Assembly (NCBI GenBank): GCA_934045905.1
Contig: OW203762.1
Span: 7,006,001-7,070,000, forward strand
DNA: 64,000 bases
Reading direction: 5' to 3'
DNA from: Leuctra nigra
Lineage: Eukaryota > Arthropoda > Insecta > Plecoptera > Leuctridae
A program made the translations under genes and the position numbers. Below are positions 1 to 11,094 of the stretch, one piece after another. Under the pieces are notes generated by a model. The model worked only from the letters and a program-made list of their open reading frames with translations. It had not been told where the DNA came from and did not search any database. Numbering within the stretch: position 1 is the stretch's first letter; each line of letters starts with the position of its first letter.

Positions 1-694
1 TATCAAGTACGTCTGATGACTCAACTACCTCAATATCTTTAACATATATATGGTCAATGAGCGTTGCGGACTGACAAGTGGCATTATCTACAACCCTCGT
101 GGGTTTAGTGATTATTTGTTGCAGGTCATGCTTCCCCAAGAACTTCATTAGGAATTTTGAGTCGGATTTGCTGTCGTCAAGAGTGTTGATGTTAGTGTCA
201 CCCACAAAAATTATGTTATCAGCTGTGTCTTGTAAGGAACTGATTACGTCCCCAACCCCTTTTAATACACTATATTTTTGGTTGGGTGGCCTGTAACCTA
301 CTCCGATAGCGATCTTCTTCCGCTTAAGATGAAGTTCTAGCCAGATCTGTTCCATTGATTGTTCCGCAGGCAAGATTGGAATGAGTTTATGTCGAATGTT
401 CTCCTTGATGTAAAAGCATACCCCGCCGCCTCTCTTTGCGATCAGGCCTTCATTTTGCCGATCTAGCCGATGTAAAGTATATCCAGGGATGCAGATACCA
501 GTCGATGGCGTTTCCGGTGCAAGCCAGGTCTCAGTGACACCCACAACATCGAAATTATTATCAAGAATAATATCTTTGAATGCATCAAAGTCTTGGGAGA
601 GAGATCGCGCGTTGATGCCTGCAATGCTCACTGTCCTTCCCGCAGGACGATCAGGGCAGACAGTCGTGGTACTGCTCTGAGAGTCACCCGCCAT
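1..694 (-). CDS. Non-LTR retrotransposon ORF2, endonuclease domain (partial, runs off left edge)
   Basis: An uninterrupted minus-strand frame from an ATG at 694 leaves the window at base 2, about 231 codons. It reads as an exonuclease-endonuclease-phosphatase (APE-type) endonuclease: an N-terminal INARSL-like block, then VGVTETWL, then RGGGVCFYIKE, a GYRPP block, FVGDTNIN in place of the usual FxGDFN, and a C-terminal SATLIDHIYV segment with the conserved Asp-His. In this family the domain nicks target DNA for target-primed reverse transcription. It begins 16 bases after the stop of the upstream ORF1, as expected for CR1/Jockey-like elements. The RT domain, if present, lies outside the window. 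Whether the element is active cannot be judged because the adjacent ORF1 is broken. Confidence 0.82.
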   Translation of the reverse strand, partial: MAGDSQSSTTTVCPDRPAGRTVSIAGINARSLSQDFDAFKDIILDNNFDVVGVTETWLAPETPSTGICIPGYTLHRLDRQNEGLIAKRGGGVCFYIKENIRHKLIPILPAEQSMEQIWLELHLKRKKIAIGVGYRPPNQKYSVLKGVGDVISSLQDTADNIIFVGDTNINTLDDSKSDSKFLMKFLGKHDLQQIITKPTRVVDNATCQSATLIDHIYVKDIEVVESSDVLD

Positions 695-709
695 GTTGCA
701 GTCTTGGCG

Positions 710-2127
710 TCACAAGTTGAGTATTTGACCTGGCTTGGATGTCCTGGTAGACCTACGCAGAACTTTGGACGGGAGAGTCTGTACAGAAGCTGCGACATTA
801 TCCTCATATACAGCTGGCGCCGCGAGATGATCTTCTTCCACAGCTGGCGCAGCGAGATGATCTTCTTCCACAGCTGGCGCAGCGAGATGATCTTCTTCCA
901 CAGCTGGCGCAGCGAGATGATCTTCTTCCACAGCTGGTGCAGCGAGATGATCTTGTTCCACAGCTGGCGCAGCGAGATGATCTTGTTCCACAGCTGGTGC
1001 AGCGAGATGATCTTCTTCCACAGATGGCGCAGCGAGATGATCTTCTTCCACAGCTGGCGCAGCGAGATGATCTTCTTCCACAGCTGGTGCAGCGAGATGA
1101 TCTTCTTCCACAGCTGGCGCAGCGAGATGATCTTCTTCCACAGCTGGCGCAGCGAGATGATCTTGTTCCACAGCTGGCGCATCGAGATGGAACAGCGATG
1201 GAACAGCGTTATGGAACCTGTCTGTTTTCGCTGGTATTGTGACTGATGTTGTATCGCTGTGACGGGTGCTCGTAGCTCGCCGTCGTGTCCTTCTGCTCGA
1301 TGACAGTTGGCAAGCACGTGGCGGCCGCGTGGTAGCTGGACAGTCAGCTGCTCGGACCTCTGCAGGGCTGCTGGAGGCGTGGCGGGTGGGCTCGGCGGCG
1401 TCCTCGGCATGCCCGGCGGTCGGCCGGCGAGCTGGTGCTTGAGGGCGGGGTGGAGCGGGGGGAGAAGCAAGGGGCTCGATGATGCTGGCTATGGCGTTTA
1501 GGAGGGTGGCTCTTCCTTCACGGTTGAGGTGCAGTCCATAAGGGGTGAAATGACGTCTTTGAAAAACGGACATGTCGAGAATCGAAACATTGCCATAGAA
1601 TTCGGCGAGTTTTGCTAATTGATCATTTGTCGTCCTGATTAATTTATTAACTATTGAATGGTGTTTATTGAATCTAAGAGGTATTGTCGCTACTGTAATG
1701 TTAGTGTGAGGAAGTATAGATAGTATTGTTGCTACATGATGTACTATTGTTTTCGTTGTATTTATGTCTGACCCCTTGGTAATTGCATCGCTGCCTGCCA
1801 TTATGATGATATGATCTTGGTCTCCAAAGTCAGATGTCAGGGACGAAATGTCGGCGCACACTGTTGACACCTCAACGCCTGTTTTTACATACACATTGAC
1901 ATCTGTGCCTGACCGAGATGGTTGGTCAGAGCAGCTCCGAGTCCGCGGCCGTGGCTGCATGCAAACACGGACACTCGCTTCTTCTGTGCGAGAGAGCACT
2001 CAGGAGTAGATGATGGAATATTATAAAGTTGGAAGAGGTCGAGAGCTTGAACGGGACTGCGATTAAGGAGGTAGATATTGTCTAGAGTCAGTTGCGATAT
2101 GGTTTCTGTTTGCTGATGAATTATACG
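710..2127 (-). pseudogene. Non-LTR retrotransposon ORF1 with SGNH-hydrolase-like domain, frameshifted
   Basis: The downstream part is one frame (1999-710, 429 codons from its first ATG). It carries an SGNH/GDSL-esterase-like segment with IIIMAGSDAI where GTND-like block III is usual, TVATIPLRF and a C-terminal GLHLNREG block. A Pro/Ala-rich linker and a decapeptide array (AAPAVEEDHL) follow. The first block of the domain, FACSHGRGLG, lies upstream in a different frame at about 1963-1934, and that frame hits a stop near 1885. The domain is therefore split by a one-base frame change near 1905. The reading can be traced back to about 2127 before stops appear, so the 5' end is missing. Esterase-type ORF1 proteins occur in CR1-like elements; a chaperone or RNA-binding role is family knowledge. 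Confidence 0.72.
811..1200. repeat. 30-bp coding minisatellite inside retrotransposon ORF1
   Basis: About 13 head-to-tail 30-bp units run through this stretch. On the minus strand each encodes the decapeptide AAPAVEEDHL with few variants (Glu-Glu/Glu-Gln, Ala/Ser). Because 30 is a multiple of three, the repeat keeps the frame. Confidence 0.93.
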
Positions 2128-2129
2128 GT

Positions 2130-2200
2130 TTCAATTATACGGTGATCATAATCATTCATCCGTCGCCATTAGCCTCGCTGCAGAACAGTGCGACGTTAAG

Positions 2201-2232
<32 letters not shown>
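2130..2232 (-). repeat. Fragment of a dispersed SINE-like repeat ending in a C tract
   Basis: The segment resembles, in opposite orientation, the repeat at 14496-14740: it shares the stretch around AGCCTCGCTGCAGAAC and the CGTCGCCATT block. It ends in a 32-base run of C at 2201-2232. It appears to truncate the 5' side of the ORF1 remnant. Confidence 0.5.
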
Positions 2233-2234
<2 letters not shown>

Positions 2235-3167
2235 AGAAAATAATTAAACCATGATTGCTAAATTTTATATTGAAACTTCTTTTATTTGCTGAATTTCTTA
2301 ACTAGTTTTATTTTTGCGATTATAATCTATTATTAATTATACCGGGTGGCACAAAAGACATTCCCCTGTTTGAGGTCACTCCGACAGAACTATCAAAGAT
2401 GAAGTGCTGAAACTTACACACATTATAGAATAAGGGAAACAATGAAAAAAAATTGCTGCAGTTGGTTTTCCATTTTAATTCGATTGCCTCTGCATAAATA
2501 GACTACTGTCATTTTAACAAAGATAATTATTTCAAATTGGTATTTTACCAACTACAAGCTCATCGAAGCGTATTGAATAAGTTTAGTTTCAGCAGTTTGG
2601 AAAATGTTTACAGAACTTGAGCGTTCTCGAGCGTCGTAACGCTCTTGAGAAGAAAGTTGCAAATTTTGTCGTGTTCATTAATACAAATCCAAAACACCTA
2701 TAGCCTAAGCCCATAGCCTACGAACCATATAGCCAAAATTACACGTTTAGTGCAAGGCAAAATTTTCTGTCATATCATTTTGATTAAATCATTGCTTGAA
2801 AGAAATGTGTACATGAAAAAAACCCGAATATGATGAAAATATTATGGTCTGTCAAAGAATTTGATCACTTTTGTGTTAATGTTGTAAAGCATACGTTTTA
2901 AATGTAGGTACACTCGGCAAAACAAAAAAAGTTATCACATAACTTGATCCTTTGAAATAGGGTTGTCAAAACCGGTAAAATAATCGGTAAAATGTATGCA
3001 TTGTTTTCTTATTTCGTTAATATGAGGTCAAGCTCAACTAATATTCAATGCATTCTAAGTAGATTCTGAAAATCTTGGTGAAACCCAAAATTAAGTGCTG
3101 CAATTCTGATAGATCTTGACTTGACCTAAACTTTAATTTTCAAAAGAGAACCCACCCACATTTGCTG
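2233..3167. other. AT-rich stretch, nothing recognised
   Basis: No open frame with recognisable protein content and no clear repeat structure was seen on either strand, apart from a short element-end-like CCGGGTGGCAC near 2343. Confidence 0.5.
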
Positions 3168-3216
3168 TGTACCTATACTATACACTACACACTGTGTAGT
3201 GTATAGTATAGGTACA
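3168..3216. repeat. 49-bp near-perfect palindrome
   Basis: The sequence is its own reverse complement around a single centre base at 3192, with 24-base arms containing CTATACTATACACTACACA. A related inverted pair flanks the RT fragment immediately to the right (3218-3244 and 3536-3565). Confidence 0.85.
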
Positions 3217-3244
3217 TACTCTATAAATATACACTACACACTGT

Positions 3245-3542
3245 CTTCTTCTTCTTCTACCCGCAAAGATTGGGCTAAAAGTCCGTTCCGTCCTCAAGGT
3301 GCAGCCCATCTTTTCCTTGGCCGGCCAATGTCGCGCCTGCCCTTCGGATCATAGTGAAGGGCCCATTTGGGAATTCTCTTATTCGACATCCTTTCTACAT
3401 GGTCGGCCCATCTTCTCCTGTACTGTGATATATTCTTATTGATTTCCTTCATTCCCAATTCGGCCCTTATATCCTCATTCCTGATCTTATCTAACAAACA
3501 ACACCCTTTTACCGATCTCAAAAAGCGCATCTCAGAACACAC
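3245..3542 (-). pseudogene. RTE-type reverse transcriptase C-terminal fragment
   Basis: The minus-strand frame 3542-3294 (82 codons) carries the signature end of RTE-like endonuclease-reverse transcriptases: RWADHVERM, then KRIPKWALHYDPKGRR, then IGRPRKRW. Everything upstream of that tail is missing. The fragment sits between inverted copies of a ~25-bp sequence (CTCTATAAATATACACTACA type), as if it had been captured inside or framed by a small TIR element. Confidence 0.75.
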
Positions 3543-3565
3543 TGTGTAGTGTATATTTATAGAGT

Positions 3566-4706
3566 GTTTTCTTTGCTAATTTACAAAACGGGAAAAAAAC
3601 GCAAAACGGAAAAAATCCACATTTTTGTGGGTTGGTTCCTTTTCACTATTAAAATTTATACATTCACAACATTTTTTTTTTTATTTATTTATTTTATTTC
3701 ATAAGCCTTTTTTCCACGTTACAATAAAAATTATACAAAATTTACGAATGTATAAAAGTTGTCAAGTAAAGCATAAACATATAAGTCAGCTGAACGTAAC
3801 CAATTAAAAAGCGTACGTACTTACATATAATAAACAATAATTTCACATTGATCAAAAAGGAACCAAGCTACATTTAATAAATTTTTGAAGTAACCACAGT
3901 GTGATTTAATTATTAGTAATTACAAAAAATATATAAAAATTCTGCCGATCAAACAACAGAAAAATCACTGTAGTCCATACATTTTAAAAACTATTATGTA
4001 AAACGCGTTTTCCTTAATATCTCAGTTCATGATACCTGGGGTATGGTTCCTTCTAGTTCATTTTTGCATTTAATTTGTTTAAAATATGGTAAGAAGGAAC
4101 GTCACAAATTTAATATTTTACTTGATGAATACCAGAAAGTGAAAGTATCTACAGTCAGTTACTCAAAAAAGTATCTAGATAATGATTTGATAGAAAATTT
4201 TACTGTGTTTTACCGTGCATGTGCGTTAAATTGTAATTATTGAGTAAGTACACCCAACAAATCATAAAACGGTATTTGAAAGAAACGGATTCGCTGCTGA
4301 TCAGGTTCCTTGAAAATCAATCCTTGTTGTTATCAATGAAATCAGAGCATATTATCCACCTACTAGGTAGATGACGAGTTAGCAGAGACTTCAACATTGA
4401 TGCCATCACATTTTTATCAGCTAATCCATTTCTTTCAAATACCGTCTTATCATTTGCTGAGTGTACGGTAACTACACAAAATAGGAAATTTTATAAGTGT
4501 GAAAATGTGATCGCCTACATTCGTGAATTTCGATATTTAATCAAATTCAACGCGTATGAATAACAGAATATACAGTGTTGTGTTACGATGAAGAATGGAG
4601 GAACAGCAAAGAACAAACATCTCTGTCTTTGGAGGTAAGTGTACGACCTACAAGTGGGTAAATGTGTGAACCTGCCTTTTCTAAATATTTTTCAAATTTG
4701 TGTGAT
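3566..4706. other. AT-rich stretch without genes
   Basis: Short frames only, none with recognisable composition. The segment at 4258-4455 holds an imperfect inverted pair (ACGGTATTTGAAAG near 4270 and CTTTCAAATACCGT near 4433), which suggests a small foldback remnant. Confidence 0.4.
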
Positions 4707-5836
4707 TGAGCGAGCGAAGCGAGCGTCTCCTTTTGACTCTTTTGACACGGACCTCTGTTTTTTTATTTTTTTTTGTTTTTACTTTTATCTGTTAACTAGA
4801 GCAATAGAAGTCGCACCGTTTCACCGAGCGACCTGAAATTTTGCACACATGTAGAGACAACCTTCTCTGTTTGCAGACCCAATTTTTTTTTTGATATCCA
4901 TTCATTGGTCATTGGTAAAATAAATATCTCCTGATAGGTTGAAAAATGAAAATGGTCTTCGATAAATGTTATCAAACTCATATTTTGCATGGTCATTAAG
5001 ACCAACATTGTCTCTTATTTTACAAATTTTCATCCCAATCAGCTGAGAATGTACGAACTTACTTACATTTTAAATAGCTGTCAGAAATTAAGTATTGAAA
5101 ATTAATGTTTTTCCACTACAATTGAATCAGATTTGCTTTATGTACCAGTGTGTTTAGATGCTGTTTACAATTTTCAGTGAAAACCAGATACTTTTATGTT
5201 GATTGGGTGGATAATATTTTAATAATTCAATATAGAACGTATTTCCAAACAGATCATTTCAAGTTTTCGCAAAACTAAGGACCTTGATGAACTTTTGGCA
5301 ATTCGTAGTTCTGATGGCCGTGCTTCCTGTGTGTTTCATAGAGTGGCATTTGTTCTCTTCTTGTGATCATGTCATTTCAAATCTCTCCAGCATTTTGCTT
5401 ATTTTCGTTAAAAAGTTTGTGGTAAAGTTTCCCCGCTTTTATAGCAGGTGAACATTATTTATCGAGAGTTTTTGTCAGAACATTGATATTTCATTTCTTA
5501 ATAGTCTTCTTCTACCAATAGGTATACCTACTAGTGAAAACGTTGGATTCATTCCGTTTCTGAGCGTCTGTCTAGCCTGACATTTCCTTGAAGGATGCTA
5601 ATTTTTTTTAAAGGTTTGATTCATTCAGTTTAAAACACTACATTGTCTTATTGTAATTGTGGAACGTTGGATTCATTCCGTTTCTAAACTAGGTAGAACT
5701 GTTGAACGTTTAATCTATAGGTTTAATAACGTTAAAACGTGTATTAGTTTTCTATGTGTTAACGCATCTTCGGTTCTATGTTTGCGCACGTGTCCGGTGC
5801 TCGCTCATCAACGCGTTTCACGGAGCGTTTTCCTAG
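4707..5836 (+). mobile_element. Helentron-like non-autonomous element, copy 1
   Basis: The left end TGAGCGAGCGAAGCGAGCG and the right end, a CGCTC...ACGCGT...GAGCG hairpin followed by TTTTCCTAG, match three other copies in the window. The first ten bases are the reverse complement of CGCTCGCTCA, found just before the 3' hairpin in other copies, an asymmetric inverted repeat as in Helentron-type elements. The interior holds degenerate repeats around AAATTTTGCACACATGT and TTTTGCATGGTCATTA. No Rep/helicase coding was seen, so it would depend on another element. Confidence 0.6.
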
Positions 5837-6189
5837 TTTATCTTCTATAGTCGTAAAAAGACAAATGTAAATTTACGTACCTATCAAAAGTTCGTTCTAA
5901 TGTCATTGTGGTAAAAGCTTGGGTAAAAGAATATTTGCGAAATCTGAAAATCAAATTTGATGGCAGATCCCATTTTCTTTCACTCACATAAATATATTCT
6001 ATGAATAGAGTTATGTCAACAAATTCAAGAACTTGTGCTTGAATTTGTTCAACTAATATTCAATGCATTCTAAATAGATTCTGAAAGTCTAGGTGAAAGT
6101 TGAAACCCAAAATTAAGTGCTGCAATGCTGCAATTCTGATAGTATGTAGTAGTAGTAGTATGTATTATGTAGTGTATGTATGTACTATT

Positions 6190-7830
6190 ATTCCGTCATG
6201 AAACACTGTTTTGAATGGTAATTAAGGACACTTCTAAAACAGACACTGATGTAATATTCAGGCAATATCTGAGTATAATAATAATAATAATATCAAAACG
6301 ATTGATTTATTTCAGAAAAACTTGGGACATGGCATTACTACATTCACCACATGATGTGATAATACCCAAGAAGGGACTGCCCTGCTGAAACTCTTGCCAA
6401 GATCTCGCTTATCAACGCGTTACACCGAGCTATTTCCTAGTTTAGTAAGTTGAAGATATAACTGTGCTACGTAAAACATATGAGATAATATCCTCAGTTA
6501 TTACATACCTTTGACTGTTTTCAATTTGTATTTGTATATTATTTTGATTAATGTTGTACGGTGTCTATTTAAATAAGTAATTTCTGTTACAGAATTTTTC
6601 ATTGAACAATCCAAGTAACATGATCTAACAAAACAATGGCACCAAACCAATTCCGTCATGAATGTGCTGTTTAATGGTAATTAAGGACACTTCTAAATCA
6701 TATCACTGATGTTATATATTCAGGCAATATCTGAGTATAATAATAATAATAATAATATTAACATAACGATTGTTTTATTTCAGAAAAACTTGGGACATGG
6801 CATTACTACATTCACCACATGATGTGATAATACTCAAGAAGGGACTGCCCTGCTGAAACTCTTGCCAAGATCTCGCTTATCAACGCGTTACACCGAGCTA
6901 TTTCCTAGTTTAGTAAGTTAAAGATATAACCAATTACTTTAATAATGAAGGTAACTATTATTAATGTATTTGGTAAAACATATGAGATAATATCCTCAGT
7001 TATTACATACCTTCGACTGTTTTCAATTTGTATTTGCATATTATTTTGATTAATGTTGTACGGTGTCTATTTAAATAAGTAATTTCTGTTACAGAATTTT
7101 TCATTCAACAATCCAAGTAACATGATCCAACAAAACAATGGCACCAAACCAATTCCGTCAAGAATGCACTGTTTAATGGTAATTAAGGACACTTCTAAAT
7201 CAGATCACTGATGTTATATTATACTCAGGCAATATCTGAGTATAATAATAATAATAATATTAACATAGGTAACGATTGTTTTATTTCAGAAAAACTTGGG
7301 ACATGGCATTACTACATTCACCACATGATGTGATAATACCCAAGAAGGGACTGCCCTGCTGAAACTCTTGCCAAGATCTCGCTTATCAACGCGTTACACC
7401 GAGCTATTTCCTAGTTTAGTAAGTTGAAGATATAACTGTGCTACGTAAAACATATGAGATAATATCCTCAGTTATTACATACCTTTGACTGATTTCAATT
7501 TGTATTTGTATATTATTTTGATTTATGTTGTACGGTGTCTATTTAAATAAGTAATTTATGTTACAGAATTCTTCATTGAACAATCCAAGTAACATGATCC
7601 AACAAAACAATGGCACCAAACCAATTCCGTCATGAAACACTGTTTTGAATGGTAATTAAAGACGCTTATTGTACTAGTCTATCTAAAACAGATCACTGAT
7701 GTAATATTCAACGATTCTTTATTTCAGAAAAAAACTTGGGGCATGGCATTACTACATTTACCACATTCAATGATGATGTTTTAGTACCCAAGAAGGGACT
7801 TCCCTGCTGAAACTATTTCCAAGATCTTAA
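6190..7830 (+). repeat. Tandem array of ~0.5-kb units
   Basis: About 3.2 units start near 6193, 6653, 7152 and 7632. Each contains GGTAATTAAGGACACTTCT, a TAATAATAA run, ACTTGGGACATGGCATTAC and ATCAACGCGTTACACCGAGC. The last motif, followed by TATTTCCTAGT, is the 3' end of the Helentron-like family seen elsewhere in the window, so the amplified unit includes an element terminus. The fourth unit is partial and more diverged. Confidence 0.85.
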
Positions 7831-7869
7831 CAAGATTTTGTCAAATATTAACAATTTCATTGTCTGAAT

Positions 7870-8549
7870 CAGCGATTCTTAAATTATGGTCCGCGGAGGC
7901 CTCACAGGGGGTCCGCGAAGACTCAAGAAATAGCATTGAATATTTATATTGGGTTTAAATATAAAATTTAAAATACACTTAAACTCAATAAAAATATAGG
8001 GTAGGTATACATGTTTAAGTGTGTGCTTCTTCTCCCCTTCCTCCTATTGTGGAGTAATTCTTAACTCTACGTCACTAAAATTACATTAATTTTTTTTAAA
8101 CATGTTCTCATTATTGTGAAAAAATACTTTGTAAGCCAAAAATAAAAACGACAAAAATTATTGTCCAAATCGCATAGGTAAATATAGTCCAAATTCACTT
8201 TCGAATTTCAAAAATTTCCCGGTCTTTTCGGACCTATCCCTTGTCGCTAAGGGGCCCTCCCCACATTGTTTCGTGCGCAAAATGTTTCCCCGTAATTAGT
8301 CGTGCCGTACTAATATAGAATACAAATATTTAAATGAAAAATAATGCTACATTCCAATAATTTTTATTATTTCATATTATTATCAAAGTTAGACTATCTT
8401 TGGGAATAAAGAATAGAATTCTAATCTGATATGATGAATGGGGGAATATTCCAAAAATGTTACGGGTAAGTTTTGGGGGTCCGCGACAACAAACTAAACT
8501 ACCTATGTTTTAAGGGGGTCCGCGGGGTAGAAAAGTATAAGAAACGCTG
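7870..8549. mobile_element. hAT-like non-autonomous element (680 bp)
   Basis: The ends are CAGCGATTCTTA and the inverted TAAGAAACGCTG. Just inside both is a GGTCCGCGG block (with an extra copy near 8480). The element is flanked by an 8-bp direct repeat, gtctgaat (7862-7869) and gtctaaat (8550-8557), one mismatch. CAG/CTG ends plus 8-bp target duplication are diagnostic of hAT transposons. No transposase is encoded. Confidence 0.85.
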
Positions 8550-8885
8550 GTCTAAATCAAAAAAAAAAATCTAAACAAGAATACAAGATCTCGCCAAAAG
8601 AAGTAAAATATTATCATTTAAAAAAAAATTAGAGTCAAACTTTCTAGAAATACAATCAAGACAATATTACAATGATCTTGGCAAGACTTCTCAGCAGGTA
8701 GTGTGCAAAGGCATGCACACTACCTTCTTACTCGTCCCTCTATACCCAGTACCAAGATTTTTTATTGTGACGGTAATGAGATAAAATTATTTTTAATGTA
8801 TCTCGTGACTACTTTTCTCTTCATTTCATTTTACAGGACATATAGCCACAGCCTCTTTGAAAGCCGATGACAAAATTCCATTGTA

Positions 8886-9280
8886 TAGGCAGCGTGTTTA
8901 GACAACAGATGGCACTGCAAAAGTACAGACAGAGCCACCTAATCTGTGGGAAGGAAGCTTACCTTTTGGCAAGGCGTCCAAGTCGCTGCAGTTATATGTT
9001 ATGTTGCTGCACATATTACGCATTATCAATTCTTAAAATTTACACATGTTTATCTAATGTTTATTCGCCTACAAAATATTAACAACAAAGTGTTCACAAT
9101 TTCACTGAATCTGATCACAATATTAATTTGCGCGACTAAGTTCTGATTCCGAAATATTTTGAGTACATTTGTTGACATCTGATCGGTTGCTAGGTCACGG
9201 CCAATGAGAAATAAAACAGTTGACGATCTTCCCACAAATGTTGCTAATTTCTCTCACTCGTGGCGAACACTCGGTGCCTA
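8886..9280. mobile_element. 395-bp MITE with TAGGCA ends, copy 1
   Basis: A second copy of the same 395 bp length lies at 32017-32411. The ends are TAGGCAGCG and the inverted CGGTGCCTA. The flank is TA on both sides here, suggesting TA target-site duplication (Tc1/mariner-like). Coding potential is absent. Confidence 0.72.
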
Positions 9281-10655
9281 TAGAGGCGAAGAACTGCAAA
9301 CCAGGATCGGTAACCGCTCCATCCAATGCATTTTTATATTTTGTAATTATATTGTTTCCATTTGTCTATAGGTATTAAATTTTTTACAGGGCCAAATTTA
9401 GTTGTGAGTTAATTTTTAATAGTGTATTACAATTATTACATTATGATTAATAAAAACAGTTTCATATTTCAACACAAACATGAAATATTATTGCAACTGT
9501 TGAATGAACCATCGTTTCCATTTGTCCTTGATTTTTAGCGTTTTTATTAAAAGTTAGATGTTAAAACTTTGTAAAGAATGTTGAACCCATAAATTAATAA
9601 ATTCCCACATGTTGAATAGCTTGAATGCTGTCAAAATACTCTCCTGGTGCCATTCCCCTCCACCCCGACACAACGATTATTCACATAAAGACTTTCACCT
9701 TTATTAGATAGTAATTAAAACCAATAATTTCTTTAATGTTAAATTAATGGTTCAATACTTTCTTTTAAGCCAATTGTGTTCATTTCCGAACAAAGTTCCT
9801 TGATCTCATGCGCTTATAGAACAGGACCTAGTGAACCCTGCATGAGAATGCATACGGAAGATTGTTTTACTAAGATTGAAATAGGTGGTCAACGACTGGG
9901 TCTGATTCAAGGGGCCAATGGTACCAAATATTCTCCAATATTATGATATCATGCCATAAGTCAGAGCTCGGAGGTTATGACAGTGATTGGCATTGCACCT
10001 TACTGTGCACATGCTGTGCACACCACACATGCTCATGCTGTGCTGTCTTTTAACCAATATATTGTCTCCAATGTTGATGTAATGCATGTAATTAAGCAAA
10101 ATATTAAGCGTAAGTACATACAGTCTAGGAAAACGAGTTTCCATTATAATTTTTTTTAAAGATTTCATTGAGATTTTGTGTGGAAACTTATCCCTTGTGC
10201 AGATCTTGTATAATATGTATGGGCATATTTATAATCATTTTATATAAAAATATTTTGAAAATAGATTCAATTATATACAAAAATGATTTACATACCCATT
10301 GCATTTATATTATTGTGATATTGACATTCTACATGATAATTATATAATATGCAAGTAAGTAGGCACCTGTGCGAAATATCTAATGATAAAATAAATTTAC
10401 ACTAAAAGTGTGATATTAATTCTGGCCACACACATGCTCTTCTAAATTCTTGATGAATTCAAATCTATGGGCTGTTGAATGCATTACGAAATAACACCTA
10501 GAAATGCTTCGGAATTATGGAACTTTTAAGACCTTTTATTGTTCTGAATCTTTACATACTCGTATTTTGTTCGATACTGTTTTTCAACATTCATCAATCT
10601 TACATTTGTAATGGTATCATCCTAGTGGAACACATGGAGTTCCACACAGTGGAAC
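9281..10655. other. Non-coding stretch, nothing recognised
   Basis: AT-rich sequence with short random frames on both strands and no repeat structure that I could support. Confidence 0.45.
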
Positions 10656-10805
10656 ACACATCACAAACGATTCCAAAGATCGTTTTCATTTAATGCAGTG
10701 AAATATTATAATGAGATCCCAAACTCTATGCACAGCGTACAGCACAAGCTATTTAAACCACTTCTTAAAAAAATGTTCCTGGAGAGAAATAGAGCTTATA
10801 AATAA
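10656..10805 (+). pseudogene. Tail of a non-LTR reverse transcriptase ORF
   Basis: Frame 10656-10805 ends with a stop and encodes a fragment of the type RSFSFNAVKYYNEIP followed by FKPLLKKMFLERNRAY. This is the typical extreme C-terminus of CR1/Jockey-like ORF2 proteins. No in-frame extension upstream carries RT motifs, so it is a 5'-truncated 3' end on the plus strand. Confidence 0.5.
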
Positions 10806-11094
10806 TATATTGTAGATAAGTACCTAGCCAGATGTTACTGCAGATGCACATCACATTACATACATACCTTGTAATTTAACTAATCATGAAGTTTTCAGTT
10901 CCTTCAAGTATCTGTTACTATTGCCTTTGTTATTATTACTCTAATTATCCATATGTTTTTTGTTCCTTAATGTCAATCAATAACTTATCCATAGTCGAAT
11001 TATACATTGTAAAATTTTCCTTTTATTCACATATTTACTTGACACTGTACCACTTATGTTAACAAAAGAGTTAAGTGGAAGAGAAGCCACTGGC

